Below are positions 36,040 through 44,948 of a stretch of 59,665 nt of DNA, one piece after another (within the stretch, counting starts at the first letter, position 1; each line of letters begins with the position of its first letter). The translations under genes were made by a program, and so were the position numbers. The notes beneath the pieces are model-generated. The model made no database searches. It was not told the DNA's origin and saw only the letters and a program-made list of their open reading frames with translations. The DNA comes from Prochlorococcus sp. AG-355-N18 (lineage in GTDB: Bacteria > Cyanobacteriota > Cyanobacteriia > PCC-6307 > Cyanobiaceae), in assembly GCA_003278535.1 (NCBI GenBank), contig QCEG01000003.1:107974-167638 (forward strand). Reading direction: 5' to 3'.

Positions 36040-37512
36040 TTATTTATTTTTAATCCATTGAACAAGAGTTTTAACTCCAAAACCTGTTGCACCTGATGGA
36101 TTTATTCCCTTATTCTTATCAGTCCAACAAGTCCCAGCAATATCAATATGAGCCCATTTAATCTCTTTATCAAAGAATTCCTCTAAAAACAAAGCAGCAG
36201 TTATTGACCCACCTGCTCTAGGGCCTGTATTTTTCATGTCAGCTATATGAGACTTTAACCCTTCTTTATAAGATTTTTGTAAAGGCATTTGCCATAATTC
36301 TTCTCCAGACTGGGCTGATGCAGCTTTTAGGTCATTTGCTAGATGATCATTATTACTCCAGAATCCAGCTACATCATTACCTAATGCAACAACAATAGCT
36401 CCTGTTAAAGTGGCGAGATCTATTATTGAATCCGGTTTTAAATTTGATGCGTAAGTTAGAGCATCAGCTAATGTGAGTCTACCCTCTGCATCAGTATTAT
36501 TTATTTCAATTGTCTTACCATTAGATGCTTGAACTACATCCCCAGGATGTACTGCAGATCCATTTATCATGTTTTCGCAAGATGCCACAATAAAATGAAT
36601 TTCTAATCCCTTTGGTTTTATTGCCCCAAGCGCTTTAGCTGCTCCTAAAACTGCAGCACTTCCGCCCATATCATATTTCATCATTTCAATTTGAGAGGCT
36701 CCCACTTTCAGATTGTATCCTCCAGAATCAAAGGTTAAACCCTTCCCAACAAGCGCAATCTTTTCTTTTATAGGCCCCTCTGACTTTAAAGTAAGATGTA
36801 TAAATTTAGGATCTAGATCAGATCCTTTTGCTACAGCTAAATATGCACCCATCCCTAAATCTTCACAATCTTTTGCCTCTAAAATTTTTACTCCCAAACC
36901 ATGATCTTTAGCTATTTGAGAAGCTTGTATAGACATTTCCTGAGGAGTAAGGCTATTTGGAGGGGCGGCTACAAGTCTTCTTGCTAGTTCTACACCTTCA
37001 CATATTTGAGCTGTCTCTTCAAAGTTAATATTCTCAAATTTTTTCAAATTCAGAAACTCTATTTCTTTAAGAACTTTCTTTTCATCTTTTTTCTTATTGA
37101 ATCTATTGTCTCTATAGGCAGATAATCTGACTGACTCTGCTAATTGATTTATTTCTAGTTGTGAAATTATAAATTCCCAAGGTAGCAAGATGCTCATTTT
37201 TTCATTTTTATCAACAGTTTTCCTAACTAGATTTCCTATAGAGTTTTCTATATCACTTTTATTTAGGTCTTTTGATTTGCCAAGACCAACTATGAATAAA
37301 GTTTCTAATTTTTGATCTAAAAATTCAAAGCTTAAAGTTTTTCCTTTTTCTCCTTTAAATTTTTTTTGTGTAACTTTTTTCAGTAATAATTTTGGGTCAA
37401 TAACAAATTTTATGTTTTCAAGTTGGCTTGCAATTTCTTCCTCTAAAACTCCAAAAATTAATGAAGCACCTTGCCAGTTATCTAGATTTCTTTGGAATGT
37501 GGAAAATTGCAT
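36040..37512 (-). CDS. pepA: Leucyl (cytosol) aminopeptidase
   Basis: This M17 metalloaminopeptidase removes N-terminal residues from peptides. The 490-aa protein has a variable N-terminal domain to about residue 170 and the catalytic domain with [32 protein letters not shown], the metal-binding [14 protein letters not shown], and [11 protein letters not shown] near the end. The length is typical and it starts with ATG. It is convergent with msrA and upstream of the GIY-YIG gene's 3' end. Confidence 0.95.
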   Translation of the reverse strand: MQFSTFQRNLDNWQGASLIFGVLEEEIASQLENIKFVIDPKLLLKKVTQKKFKGEKGKTLSFEFLDQKLETLFIVGLGKSKDLNKSDIENSIGNLVRKTVDKNEKMSILLPWEFIISQLEINQLAESVRLSAYRDNRFNKKKDEKKVLKEIEFLNLKKFENINFEETAQICEGVELARRLVAAPPNSLTPQEMSIQASQIAKDHGLGVKILEAKDCEDLGMGAYLAVAKGSDLDPKFIHLTLKSEGPIKEKIALVGKGLTFDSGGYNLKVGASQIEMMKYDMGGSAAVLGAAKALGAIKPKGLEIHFIVASCENMINGSAVHPGDVVQASNGKTIEINNTDAEGRLTLADALTYASNLKPDSIIDLATLTGAIVVALGNDVAGFWSNNDHLANDLKAASAQSGEELWQMPLQKSYKEGLKSHIADMKNTGPRAGGSITAALFLEEFFDKEIKWAHIDIAGTCWTDKNKGINPSGATGFGVKTLVQWIKNK

Positions 37513-37536
37513 TTGTAAAATGGTTTTAATTAACTT

Positions 37537-38148
37537 TTAATTGTTTGTGAAAGTAGTTGCCCACCTATCTCGAGTTTCTTTATTAAAGGGTGGTAACCAT
37601 AAATATATCAGTTGCTGCTCTAATTTACGTCTTAATTTTACTTCTTTAGGTACATCTAGGAAGAAACGAATATCTTGGTGACTTGAGAGTTTGTTATGAG
37701 CTAAGGCTTCTTTATAGTTCATGAGGTAATTTTTACAGTCATGTTCTCCCTTCCATCTTTTATTTGCTGAATTTGTTTCTCCTATATAAAGGATTATTTT
37801 AGAACTCTCCATCGAGTCAATTACAAAATACATTGCTGGCCCATTGTGTATATATTGATTGGTTCTCCAAAAGTTCAATGATAATGGCTGCAAGGAAAAC
37901 GGATCAATTTTTCTTTCATCGGAAATTGTATTTATAGGAAGACTTGTTTGGTGCAAAGTTTTATTATGATTATCTTTTGAAATTTTGAATTGGTGATTAT
38001 ATATTTTATCTCTCCATTCAGTTAGGATTTCGCCTTTGATTTTTAGATTATTTGAGTGTTGAAAATTTATTGATGTATTTACATTTGAACCAAATAATTC
38101 GAATTGTCTATTTTGGTTTGAAATATTATTAACGTTAAATTTTTCCAA
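37537..38148 (-). CDS. GIY-YIG-like nuclease-fold protein
   Basis: The 203-aa protein has a polar N-terminal region of about 95 residues with no recognised domain. A C-terminal GIY-YIG-like module follows: MYFVID and LYIGET strands, the TNSANKRWKGEHDC helix carrying Arg and His, and the KLEQQLIYLWLPPFNKETRDRW segment with the conserved Glu. This is the layout of UvrC/endonuclease-type GIY-YIG domains, though the first motif is divergent (MYF for GIY). A DNA or RNA cleavage role is inference. It lies 24 bp upstream of pepA on the same strand. Confidence 0.68.
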   Translation of the reverse strand: MEKFNVNNISNQNRQFELFGSNVNTSINFQHSNNLKIKGEILTEWRDKIYNHQFKISKDNHNKTLHQTSLPINTISDERKIDPFSLQPLSLNFWRTNQYIHNGPAMYFVIDSMESSKIILYIGETNSANKRWKGEHDCKNYLMNYKEALAHNKLSSHQDIRFFLDVPKEVKLRRKLEQQLIYLWLPPFNKETRDRWATTFTNN

Positions 38149-38298
38149 TATTTATAAAACATCTTTACTTAATTTAATTCTGAAAAAATAAAAATCAAAG
38201 AATTATTTATAAACTAAAATTTATTAATCTTCTAATCAATTTAAAAGATTCTTGTTATCTTGTAATTGAGCCTTAATCTGCGAAGTAAAAAAATAGAA

Positions 38299-38622
38299 AT
38301 GGGATTCTTTGAGTCAGACATCGTTCAAGAAGAAGCTAAAAAGCTTTTTACAGATTACCAAGAACTTATGAAACTTGGATCTGATTATGGAAAATTTGAC
38401 AGAGAAGGGAAAAAAATGTTTATAAAAAAAATGGAATCTCTTATGGATCGTTATAAGGTTTTTATGAAGAGATTTGAATTGTCTGAAGATTTTCAAGCAA
38501 AAATGACAGTAGAACAATTAAAGACACAGTTAAGTCAATTTGGGATCACTCCTGATCAAATGTTCGATCAAATGAATAAAACCTTAATAAGAATGAAGGA
38601 TGAACTTGATAAAACTTCTTAA
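38299..38622 (+). CDS. DUF1825-family protein
   Basis: From the ATG at 38299 the 107-aa protein begins MGFFESDIVQEEAKKLF and continues as charged helices (DYQELMKLGSDYGKFDREGKK; AKMTVEQLKTQLSQFGITPDQMF). This matches DUF1825, a cyanobacterial protein of unknown function. An upstream TTG at 38266 in the same frame would add 11 unrelated residues and is less likely. It is divergent from the GIY-YIG gene and about 20 bp before tyrS. Confidence 0.82.
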   Translation: MGFFESDIVQEEAKKLFTDYQELMKLGSDYGKFDREGKKMFIKKMESLMDRYKVFMKRFELSEDFQAKMTVEQLKTQLSQFGITPDQMFDQMNKTLIRMKDELDKTS

Positions 38623-38641
38623 AGTTAACGGTTAAAGCTTC

Positions 38642-39880
38642 ATGACAGATAATTTAAAATTGCCATCATGGCTATCAAGAGGAATAGAAGAATATTTTCC
38701 CATTAAGGGAACAGATCAAACCTTTTCGTGGATAATTGATCATGCGAAAAAAAATAATAAAAAATTAAGGGTTAAACTCGGCATCGATCCAACTGGAACC
38801 GATATTCATCTTGGGCACAGCATATTGTTTAAAAAACTTAGGGCATTCCAAGATAATGGGCATATTGCAATTTTAATTATTGGGGATTTTACTGCTCAAA
38901 TTGGAGATCCAACCGGAAAAAATAAAACAAGAGTTCAGTTATCGGAAAAACAAGTTAAGGATAATGCAAAAACATACTTAACCCAACTAGGCATGGGAAA
39001 GCCCGCCAATGAATCTATCTTAGATTTTGATGCAAAAGATAGAATAGAAATTAGATATAACAGTGAATGGTTAAAAGGATTAAATCTTAATTCCATAATT
39101 GACTTAATGGGGAGTGCAACAGTTAGTCAAATGCTAGCTAAGGAAGAATTTAATAAAAGGTACATTGCGCAAGTTCCAATCTCTTTGCATGAATTCTTAT
39201 ATCCACTATTACAAGGTTATGATTCGGTAGTTGTTCAATCAGATATTGAGCTTGGAGGTACAGATCAGAAATTTAATATTGCAATAGGAAGAGACCTTCA
39301 AAGGCATTTTAAACAAGACCCTCAATTTGGTGTTCTGCTGCCAATTTTGACAGGTTTAGATGGAGTTAAGAAGATGAGTAAATCTGAATTTAATACCGTC
39401 GGTTTAACTGAAGATCCTCTTTCAATGTATTCAAAATTAGAAAAAGTACCCGATAATATAATACCCACCTATTTTGAATTACTTACTGAATTAGATTTAA
39501 GTTTTCTGGAAAACTCAAATCCTCGTGAATTACAGAGAAGAATGGCTTTAGAAGTTACTACTTTATTCCATGGGGCCGAAGAAGCATTAAAGGCGCAATC
39601 AAACTGCGAAAAATTATTCCTTGGACACAAAGAAAAAGTTGGAGAAATTCCAGAGATTTCTTTAAGAGAAGTAGTTTTTCCAGTAAAGTTTTTCTACTTA
39701 TTAAGTGCTCTAAAACTTTTCAAATCCAGCAGCGAATCCAAAAGATCTATTAAAGGTGGGGGTGTAAAAATTGATAGTCAAAAAGTAATAAATCCTGATT
39801 TAGTTTTTAATTCAAAAAATGATTTGGAAGGAAAAATTTTGCAAATTGGGAAAAAAATAATTAAGAGGTTTGAAAACTGA
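38642..39880 (+). CDS. tyrS: Tyrosyl-tRNA synthetase
   Basis: This class I aminoacyl-tRNA synthetase charges tRNA-Tyr. The 412-aa protein has [16 protein letters not shown] (HIGH motif as HLGH), [37 protein letters not shown] and the KMSKS loop ([11 protein letters not shown]). A C-terminal S4-like region follows ([14 protein letters not shown]). This is the TyrRS-alpha/Z-type length. pyrF follows within seven bases. Confidence 0.95.
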   Translation: MTDNLKLPSWLSRGIEEYFPIKGTDQTFSWIIDHAKKNNKKLRVKLGIDPTGTDIHLGHSILFKKLRAFQDNGHIAILIIGDFTAQIGDPTGKNKTRVQLSEKQVKDNAKTYLTQLGMGKPANESILDFDAKDRIEIRYNSEWLKGLNLNSIIDLMGSATVSQMLAKEEFNKRYIAQVPISLHEFLYPLLQGYDSVVVQSDIELGGTDQKFNIAIGRDLQRHFKQDPQFGVLLPILTGLDGVKKMSKSEFNTVGLTEDPLSMYSKLEKVPDNIIPTYFELLTELDLSFLENSNPRELQRRMALEVTTLFHGAEEALKAQSNCEKLFLGHKEKVGEIPEISLREVVFPVKFFYLLSALKLFKSSSESKRSIKGGGVKIDSQKVINPDLVFNSKNDLEGKILQIGKKIIKRFEN

Positions 39881-39886
39881 AAATTG

Positions 39887-40615
39887 ATGAATAACAGATT
39901 TAATTCAGAAGATAAAATAATATTGGCAATTGATGGATTAGATGTAAGTCAAGCAAAATTACTTTTGGAAAAATGTCCTAATATTAAGTGGGTTAAAGTT
40001 GGTTTAGAACTTTTTGTTAGGGAAGGTCCAAGAGTTATTGAGATATTAAAAGGTTTAAATAAAAAAATTTTTTTAGACTTAAAATTTCATGATATTCCAA
40101 ATACGATGCGGGCAGCATGTTTCCAAGTTTCAAAATTAGGGGTTGATATAATTTCTATTCATGCTTCAGCAGGTTTAAAAGCTCTTAAGGATTCGAAAAA
40201 AGCATCTATAGAAGGAGCCACCTCAGTAAGTGTAAAACCTCCATTGGTTTTAGGAATAACTGTTTTAACAAGCTTTTCTCTTAAAGATTTTCAAACTGAT
40301 CTTGATAGAAATAATTCAATTGAAGAAAATGTATTGAGACTTGCAAAGTTGTCTTTTGATGCCGGATTAGATGGATGTGTTTGTTCCCCTTGGGAGGTAA
40401 AAATGTTGAGATCTATTTATAAGGATAATTTTGAACTTATTTCACCAGGTATCAGATTAAATATTGACAATAAAGATGATCAAAATAGAATTATGACTCC
40501 CTATGAAGCTATAGATAATGGGGCTTCTAAGTTGGTAATTGGTAGATCAATTTCAAAAGCTATAGATCCTAATAAAGCCCTAATAGAAATATTTAAATCT
40601 ATTGATTCTGATTAA
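39887..40615 (+). CDS. pyrF: Orotidine 5'-phosphate decarboxylase
   Basis: PyrF decarboxylates OMP to UMP. The protein shows the opening [28 protein letters not shown], the catalytic [34 protein letters not shown] and [12 protein letters not shown]. The ATG at 39887 gives 242 aa; a TTG one codon earlier (39884) is also possible. It overlaps the convergent plsY by 17 bases at their 3' ends. Confidence 0.95.
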   Translation: MNNRFNSEDKIILAIDGLDVSQAKLLLEKCPNIKWVKVGLELFVREGPRVIEILKGLNKKIFLDLKFHDIPNTMRAACFQVSKLGVDIISIHASAGLKALKDSKKASIEGATSVSVKPPLVLGITVLTSFSLKDFQTDLDRNNSIEENVLRLAKLSFDAGLDGCVCSPWEVKMLRSIYKDNFELISPGIRLNIDNKDDQNRIMTPYEAIDNGASKLVIGRSISKAIDPNKALIEIFKSIDSD

Positions 40616-41192
40616 TTTTGGATTCTTCTCCCTTAAGCAATCTTGTTATGTTTGTTCTATGTTTCCAGATTACTAATAATGCAACAATTAAACTTATAAA
40701 AAAGTATGAGTGCATAAATTTACCTAGGTAAAAAAACATAAAAATAGGAAGTAAGATTGCAGCTGAAATACTTGATAAAGAAACAAATTTAGTTTTTGTT
40801 AGGACTATTAAAAAAATGCCAAGAGATGCGAGTCCCACTTTCCAAGAAAGAGCTAAAAACATACCTAATCCAGTTGCAACAGCTTTCCCTCCTTTACCTC
40901 TAAGCCATATTGGCCAAATATGTCCTGAGATAGCTGATATCCCTGCTATAACTTCTATTAATCCTTGATCTGTGTAATATTCAGCAATTTTTACCGCAAT
41001 AAGGCCTTTCCCAACGTCAATGATAAATACAAAAAGTGCTGGCCATTTCCCAACATTTCTTAAGACATTTGTGGCACCTGTAGATCCAGAACCTATAGTT
41101 CTTAGATCAATATTTTTGAGATATTTCCCAACTAAAAAACCCGTCGGAAGTGATCCTAAAAGATAACTTGCAAAAATAATTAAGATATTCAT
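40599..41192 (-). CDS. plsY: Acyl-phosphate glycerol-3-phosphate acyltransferase
   Basis: PlsY makes lysophosphatidate from acyl-phosphate at the inner membrane. The 197-aa protein has about five helices and the family signature motifs [31 protein letters not shown] and [14 protein letters not shown]. It is the last of a minus-strand run with DUF3086, DUF3119 and an MlaE-like permease, suggesting a shared membrane lipid theme. It overlaps pyrF by 17 bases tail-to-tail. Confidence 0.93.
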   Translation of the reverse strand: MNILIIFASYLLGSLPTGFLVGKYLKNIDLRTIGSGSTGATNVLRNVGKWPALFVFIIDVGKGLIAVKIAEYYTDQGLIEVIAGISAISGHIWPIWLRGKGGKAVATGLGMFLALSWKVGLASLGIFLIVLTKTKFVSLSSISAAILLPIFMFFYLGKFMHSYFFISLIVALLVIWKHRTNITRLLKGEESKINQNQ

Positions 41193-41197
41193 AAAGC

Positions 41198-42208
41198 TTA
41201 GTTTAGTTCAAGATCATCGTAAATTTCATTATCTGAACCAGCAAATGCAACCCATAATGGAAATTGAAGTATTGGAATTTCAACAGAGGTTTCTGCTGCA
41301 TCAATGATAATAAATGGCAATTCTTCATTCGCTTCTAATCTATCAGCTCTCTCGATGACACCTTCAGGCCTTTCAAAAAGAACAATCCCACTATTAGGTC
41401 CAAAGTCATCCCTAGTTAGACCAAGTGAATCTTGAAGTATTCTTCTCCATTCACCTAATCGTTCAGGTTGCGAAGCTAAAATAAGAGTCTGAAATTGATC
41501 TCCATATAATTCGCCAAGAATAGATATTAAGCCAGCTGATAACAAGGCATTTTTTTGTCGAGATCCTCTACTTTCAAGAGAACCTCTTCCGCCCATGTTA
41601 AAGAACCAATCATCCATAATTTCTATATCTGAGGAATCAAGACTCCGTCTTAATTTCCAAGGTTCTGCATAAAAGTCGGGTTGTTCTGTGAAACTTGAAA
41701 AGCAACTTTTTATAATCTCTGCATCTGGCTTAAATGTCTCGGAAAGAGCAGGAACATTAATCACATTATTTGTACAATTGTCTTGCTTTTTCTCATCAAG
41801 GGGAGAAGGCTTTACGATTATTGGTTGAGAAACTAATTCAAGTTTCTCTACGTTTTGTGAAAGATTCTGCAAAGCTCCAGTTAAGTACTCTTGAAAGCCT
41901 TTAACTCTTTTAGCAATATTATCTGACTGTCCTTTAAAATTAGACTCAATATCTTTTTCTATTTCATTTTTTTTTGTTTCTAACTCTTTTATTTCTTTAA
42001 CTAAAGAATCTTTTTTTGAAAAGAGATCTCTAAAAATTTCATTAGAAATTTCATCAAAAGATTTAGTTGATTTATCGTTTTTCGGTGTAATTTTTTTATT
42101 TTGAGTTGTATTTTTCTTACTAATTTGTTTTGTTTTATCATCTGAAATTGACTTATCTATTTTTAATTCCTTTTCAGGATTATTGTCGGAAATTTCTGTA
42201 TTGGTCAT
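41198..42208 (-). CDS. DUF3086-family protein
   Basis: The 336-aa protein begins with about 60 Lys/Asp/Ser/Thr-rich disordered residues, then a coiled coil (about 60-125; [22 protein letters not shown]). The conserved DUF3086 domain follows ([64 protein letters not shown]; the pattern runs to LWVAFAG). This cyanobacterial family has no assigned function. It lies five bases before plsY and 35 bases after DUF3119, both on the same strand. Confidence 0.82.
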   Translation of the reverse strand: MTNTEISDNNPEKELKIDKSISDDKTKQISKKNTTQNKKITPKNDKSTKSFDEISNEIFRDLFSKKDSLVKEIKELETKKNEIEKDIESNFKGQSDNIAKRVKGFQEYLTGALQNLSQNVEKLELVSQPIIVKPSPLDEKKQDNCTNNVINVPALSETFKPDAEIIKSCFSSFTEQPDFYAEPWKLRRSLDSSDIEIMDDWFFNMGGRGSLESRGSRQKNALLSAGLISILGELYGDQFQTLILASQPERLGEWRRILQDSLGLTRDDFGPNSGIVLFERPEGVIERADRLEANEELPFIIIDAAETSVEIPILQFPLWVAFAGSDNEIYDDLELN

Positions 42209-42243
42209 TTAAATAATTTTGATGATTAGGCAAAGTCTGAATT

Positions 42244-42660
42244 TTAAGTATTTTTAATTTCTAGGGAGTCAACTTTTTTTATGAGCTCATCTTTTAATTG
42301 CTTTGGATTAAATAAAATTGGTAATAAATGAGGACTGGACTTTTCTCTAAAATAAAAAATACCTGGGATTATAGGAAAAAAAAATTTCCATGATATCCAG
42401 TTCTTGAATGGAAAAGTTCTAATCTCTTTTCCTAATTGTAAAACGATAAAATCATCATTTGTTATTTTTATTCTTAAGGTGAATGACTGAAGTAATAAAA
42501 AAAAGCTAAAAGAAGCAAAAACTATTGTTGGCAAAGAACCAATATTCAAAAACAAAAGCATAAAACTTAAAACTATTAGAATGATTGGCAACTGAAATGA
42601 GGGAGATATTATTACTGGCTCCTCTTTTTTTGATTTAGTATTAAACATAGGATCATCCAA
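42244..42660 (-). CDS. DUF3119-family membrane protein
   Basis: The 138-aa protein has two close membrane helices (about residues 20-60, PIILIVLSFMLLFLNIGSLPTIVFASFSFFLLL). A soluble part follows with FIVLQLGKEIRTFPFKNWISWKFFFPIIPGIFYFREKSSPHLLPILFNPKQL, a PH-like pattern typical of DUF3119. The function is unknown. It overlaps the MlaE-like gene by eight bases and so is translated with it, which suggests a role with that permease. Confidence 0.78.
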   Translation of the reverse strand: MDDPMFNTKSKKEEPVIISPSFQLPIILIVLSFMLLFLNIGSLPTIVFASFSFFLLLQSFTLRIKITNDDFIVLQLGKEIRTFPFKNWISWKFFFPIIPGIFYFREKSSPHLLPILFNPKQLKDELIKKVDSLEIKNT

Positions 42661-43408
42661 ATAAAATTTGTGTTAGTAATACATCCATTAAAGATACAGT
42701 AACGAGAGTCATTACAACTGCACCTGTTGTACTTGTTCCAACTTCTTTTGGACCTCCTTTGGTTGTAAGTCCATATCCACAAGCAATGATTGAAATAAGT
42801 AATCCGAACACTACAGATTTTATTAACATTGAAGTTAAGTCTGCACTGGTTAAACTCACATTGCCTGATCTTACAGATGTCCAAAAAACTATTGGAGGAA
42901 CTTTATAAAAAATTGTGCTCCAAATTTGTCCACTCCATAAAGCTACAGATAAAAATAAAAGACACTGTATTGGAGACATTATTACCATCGATAGTAACCT
43001 TGGGACTACCAAATATTGGACTGGTTCGGTCCTTAACATGGTTATTGCCTCAATTTGTTCTGTGACTTTCATAGTACCCAATTGAGCAGCATAGGCAGTT
43101 GCAACCTTTCCAGTCATTAAAGTAGCAGTTAGAAGAGGAGCCATTTCTCTTGCCATGCCTACTGCTAATAAACCTCCAATTTCACTTGAGACCCCCATAC
43201 TTGTAAGTTGTGATGCAACTTGAATATTAAAAACCGTACCAGCGGCAATTCCTGTAATTAATACAATTAACAAACTGCCAGGGCCTGACTCCATAAGTTG
43301 CTCAAAGAGATCATTTTTGGAAATTTTACCCTTAAAGATAAAATTAATTGCTTGCCCGCCAATGACTAGGCTGCTTAGAAGTCTTTTGAAAAAATCAAGG
43401 TAATACAT
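42653..43408 (-). CDS. mlaE: MlaE-family ABC transporter permease (TGD1-like)
   Basis: The 251-aa integral membrane protein shows the MlaE/TGD1 pattern: LVIGGQAINFI, GSLLIVLITGIAAGTVFNIQVASQL, EIGGLLAVGMAREMAPLLTATLMTGKVATAYAAQLGTMKVTEQIEAI (the conserved cytoplasmic segment) and late GLTTKGGPKEVGTSTTGAVV. Such permeases move phospholipids between membranes with an ATPase and an MCE protein, which must be encoded elsewhere. It lies nine bases downstream of the GPH transporter and overlaps DUF3119. Confidence 0.88.
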   Translation of the reverse strand: MYYLDFFKRLLSSLVIGGQAINFIFKGKISKNDLFEQLMESGPGSLLIVLITGIAAGTVFNIQVASQLTSMGVSSEIGGLLAVGMAREMAPLLTATLMTGKVATAYAAQLGTMKVTEQIEAITMLRTEPVQYLVVPRLLSMVIMSPIQCLLFLSVALWSGQIWSTIFYKVPPIVFWTSVRSGNVSLTSADLTSMLIKSVVFGLLISIIACGYGLTTKGGPKEVGTSTTGAVVMTLVTVSLMDVLLTQILFG

Positions 43409-43417
43409 ATATTTATA

Positions 43418-44815
43418 TTAGTTTGTAATTAATTTTCGATCCCATTTTCTCATGATTAAAAGACCAATGATTACCAATATTGAGGGTATAAAACCAATAC
43501 ATAATCTAATAGTTAATTGTGCTGAGTAGCATTGTTCAATAATATTTAGGCCATCTTTATCAACAAAGCATGATTGATAACCTGATAAATACAATAAAAA
43601 TCCTAATAATTGAACACTAAACGCGATCCCAATCTTCTGTATAAGTACCATCCAAGCAGTATATAATCCTGCTGGTTTCTCTGGGTCTTCGTCTATTGCA
43701 TCAGGAAGTAGTGACCAAGGGATAAGAAAAGCGGTTGAAGCTCCAATGCCAATAAGACAGATTATGAAAATTAAAAGAATGAACAGAAATATGTTGCTGG
43801 CATTAAGGAATAAACTATCTCCAGCTCCTGAAATTTTTGATATTGAAGGTAAAAATAAAGCTGCTGTACATGAAATAATCCACATAATCGCTCCATAGTT
43901 TAACGCTGAAATCCTGTTCAATTTATTTGATACTCTGGTCCATATTTGTAAACCCACTAAAGCGCTAATTTGGAAAGGTATCGGAATCCACTTTGCAATA
44001 TATGTTGGTACGTTCAGTACATCCTCGACATAGATTAACGCTACTGTTTGCATTAATTGTAAGGCGCACCAGAGAAGAATATAGAGCGTAATAACTTTTA
44101 GAAATTTTTTATTTCTGAAGATCCTTTTGAATTGAAGTGTTATAGCTTCAACTTTTCCTGAAGGCCTTCTTGCTTTTTTTGCGAATGGAGCTAATCCCCA
44201 ACAAGAAATTAATGTTGCAGCAACTGCAATACATCCGCTTATTTTACCCATTAAAAAATATTCATTATTTGCTGATTCTTCGGAACCTAATACAACTCCA
44301 GCAATTATTAAACCAGTTAGTCCTGCGATTATTGAGCCAGTAAATCTAGATGCGTTTAGTCTTGTTCTTATTGCTGTTTTTTCAGAAATTTCAGTAGAAA
44401 GAGCTGCAAAAGGAAGATTAATACTTGTATAAGCAGTCATTACGATTATAGAAATTATGGCATAGTAAATAGTCTTGGTTAGCACTGAACCAGTGGGTGT
44501 CCACCATATCGCAGCTAAAGAGAAACCAAGGGGAACAGATGCTGCTACCATCCAAGGGATTCTAGGCCCCCATCTTGATTTAGTACGATCACTTAACCAT
44601 CCAATTAACGGATCATTTACTGCATCCCATATCTTTATTAACATTAATAATGATCCTGCAATTATTACTGGTAATCCAGCAGAAATAAAGAATTTGAAAA
44701 GAAAAAAACCAAATTGTGTCGCCACTAAACCTGTGCCTGCATCACCTAGCCCATAAGAGAACATTAATCTTGTTGTTGATCTAGAAATATTTTTTTTCGA
44801 GTGTGAATTTTCCAA
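43418..44815 (-). CDS. GPH-family (MelB-like) MFS transporter
   Basis: The 465-aa protein has about 12 membrane helices and the glycoside-pentoside-hexuronide:cation symporter motifs: KIWDAVNDPLIGWLSDRTKSRWGPRIPWM between helices 2 and 3, TRLNASRFTGSIIAG and SLLPDAIDEDPEKPAGLYTAWMVLIQKIG. MelB-type proteins use Na+ or H+ to import sugars. The substrate here is unknown, and the lipid-gene context leaves room for other roles. The start is TTG at 44815 or perhaps the ATG at residue 18. Confidence 0.83.
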   Translation of the reverse strand: MENSHSKKNISRSTTRLMFSYGLGDAGTGLVATQFGFFLFKFFISAGLPVIIAGSLLMLIKIWDAVNDPLIGWLSDRTKSRWGPRIPWMVAASVPLGFSLAAIWWTPTGSVLTKTIYYAIISIIVMTAYTSINLPFAALSTEISEKTAIRTRLNASRFTGSIIAGLTGLIIAGVVLGSEESANNEYFLMGKISGCIAVAATLISCWGLAPFAKKARRPSGKVEAITLQFKRIFRNKKFLKVITLYILLWCALQLMQTVALIYVEDVLNVPTYIAKWIPIPFQISALVGLQIWTRVSNKLNRISALNYGAIMWIISCTAALFLPSISKISGAGDSLFLNASNIFLFILLIFIICLIGIGASTAFLIPWSLLPDAIDEDPEKPAGLYTAWMVLIQKIGIAFSVQLLGFLLYLSGYQSCFVDKDGLNIIEQCYSAQLTIRLCIGFIPSILVIIGLLIMRKWDRKLITN

Positions 44816-44876
44816 TCTTTTTACTTTGTTTATTGTTTGATAATGTATTATTGCAATGGTAATTCTATTACTTAAT

Positions 44877-44947
44877 GCGGGCGTGGTTTAGTGGTAAAAC
44901 CTCAGCCTTCCAAGCTGAAGATGCGGGTTCGATTCCCGCCGCCCGCT
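44877..44947 (+). tRNA. tRNA-Gly(UCC)
   Basis: A 71-nt cloverleaf: acceptor GCGGGCG/CGCCCGC, D arm GTTT/AAAC, anticodon stem TCAGC/GCTGA with loop CTTCCAA (T at 33, anticodon TCC at 34-36), T arm CGGG-TTCGATT-CCCG and discriminator T. No CCA is encoded. It lies between the divergent starts of the transporter and the 3' end of glgX. Confidence 0.95.
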
Positions 44948-44948
44948 T

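Noticed and set aside
42612..42884. 90-aa minus-strand frame overlapping the MlaE-like and DUF3119 genes
   Set aside because: It lies in an alternative frame of two well-supported genes and is rich in Cys/Asn/Arg, as shadows often are.
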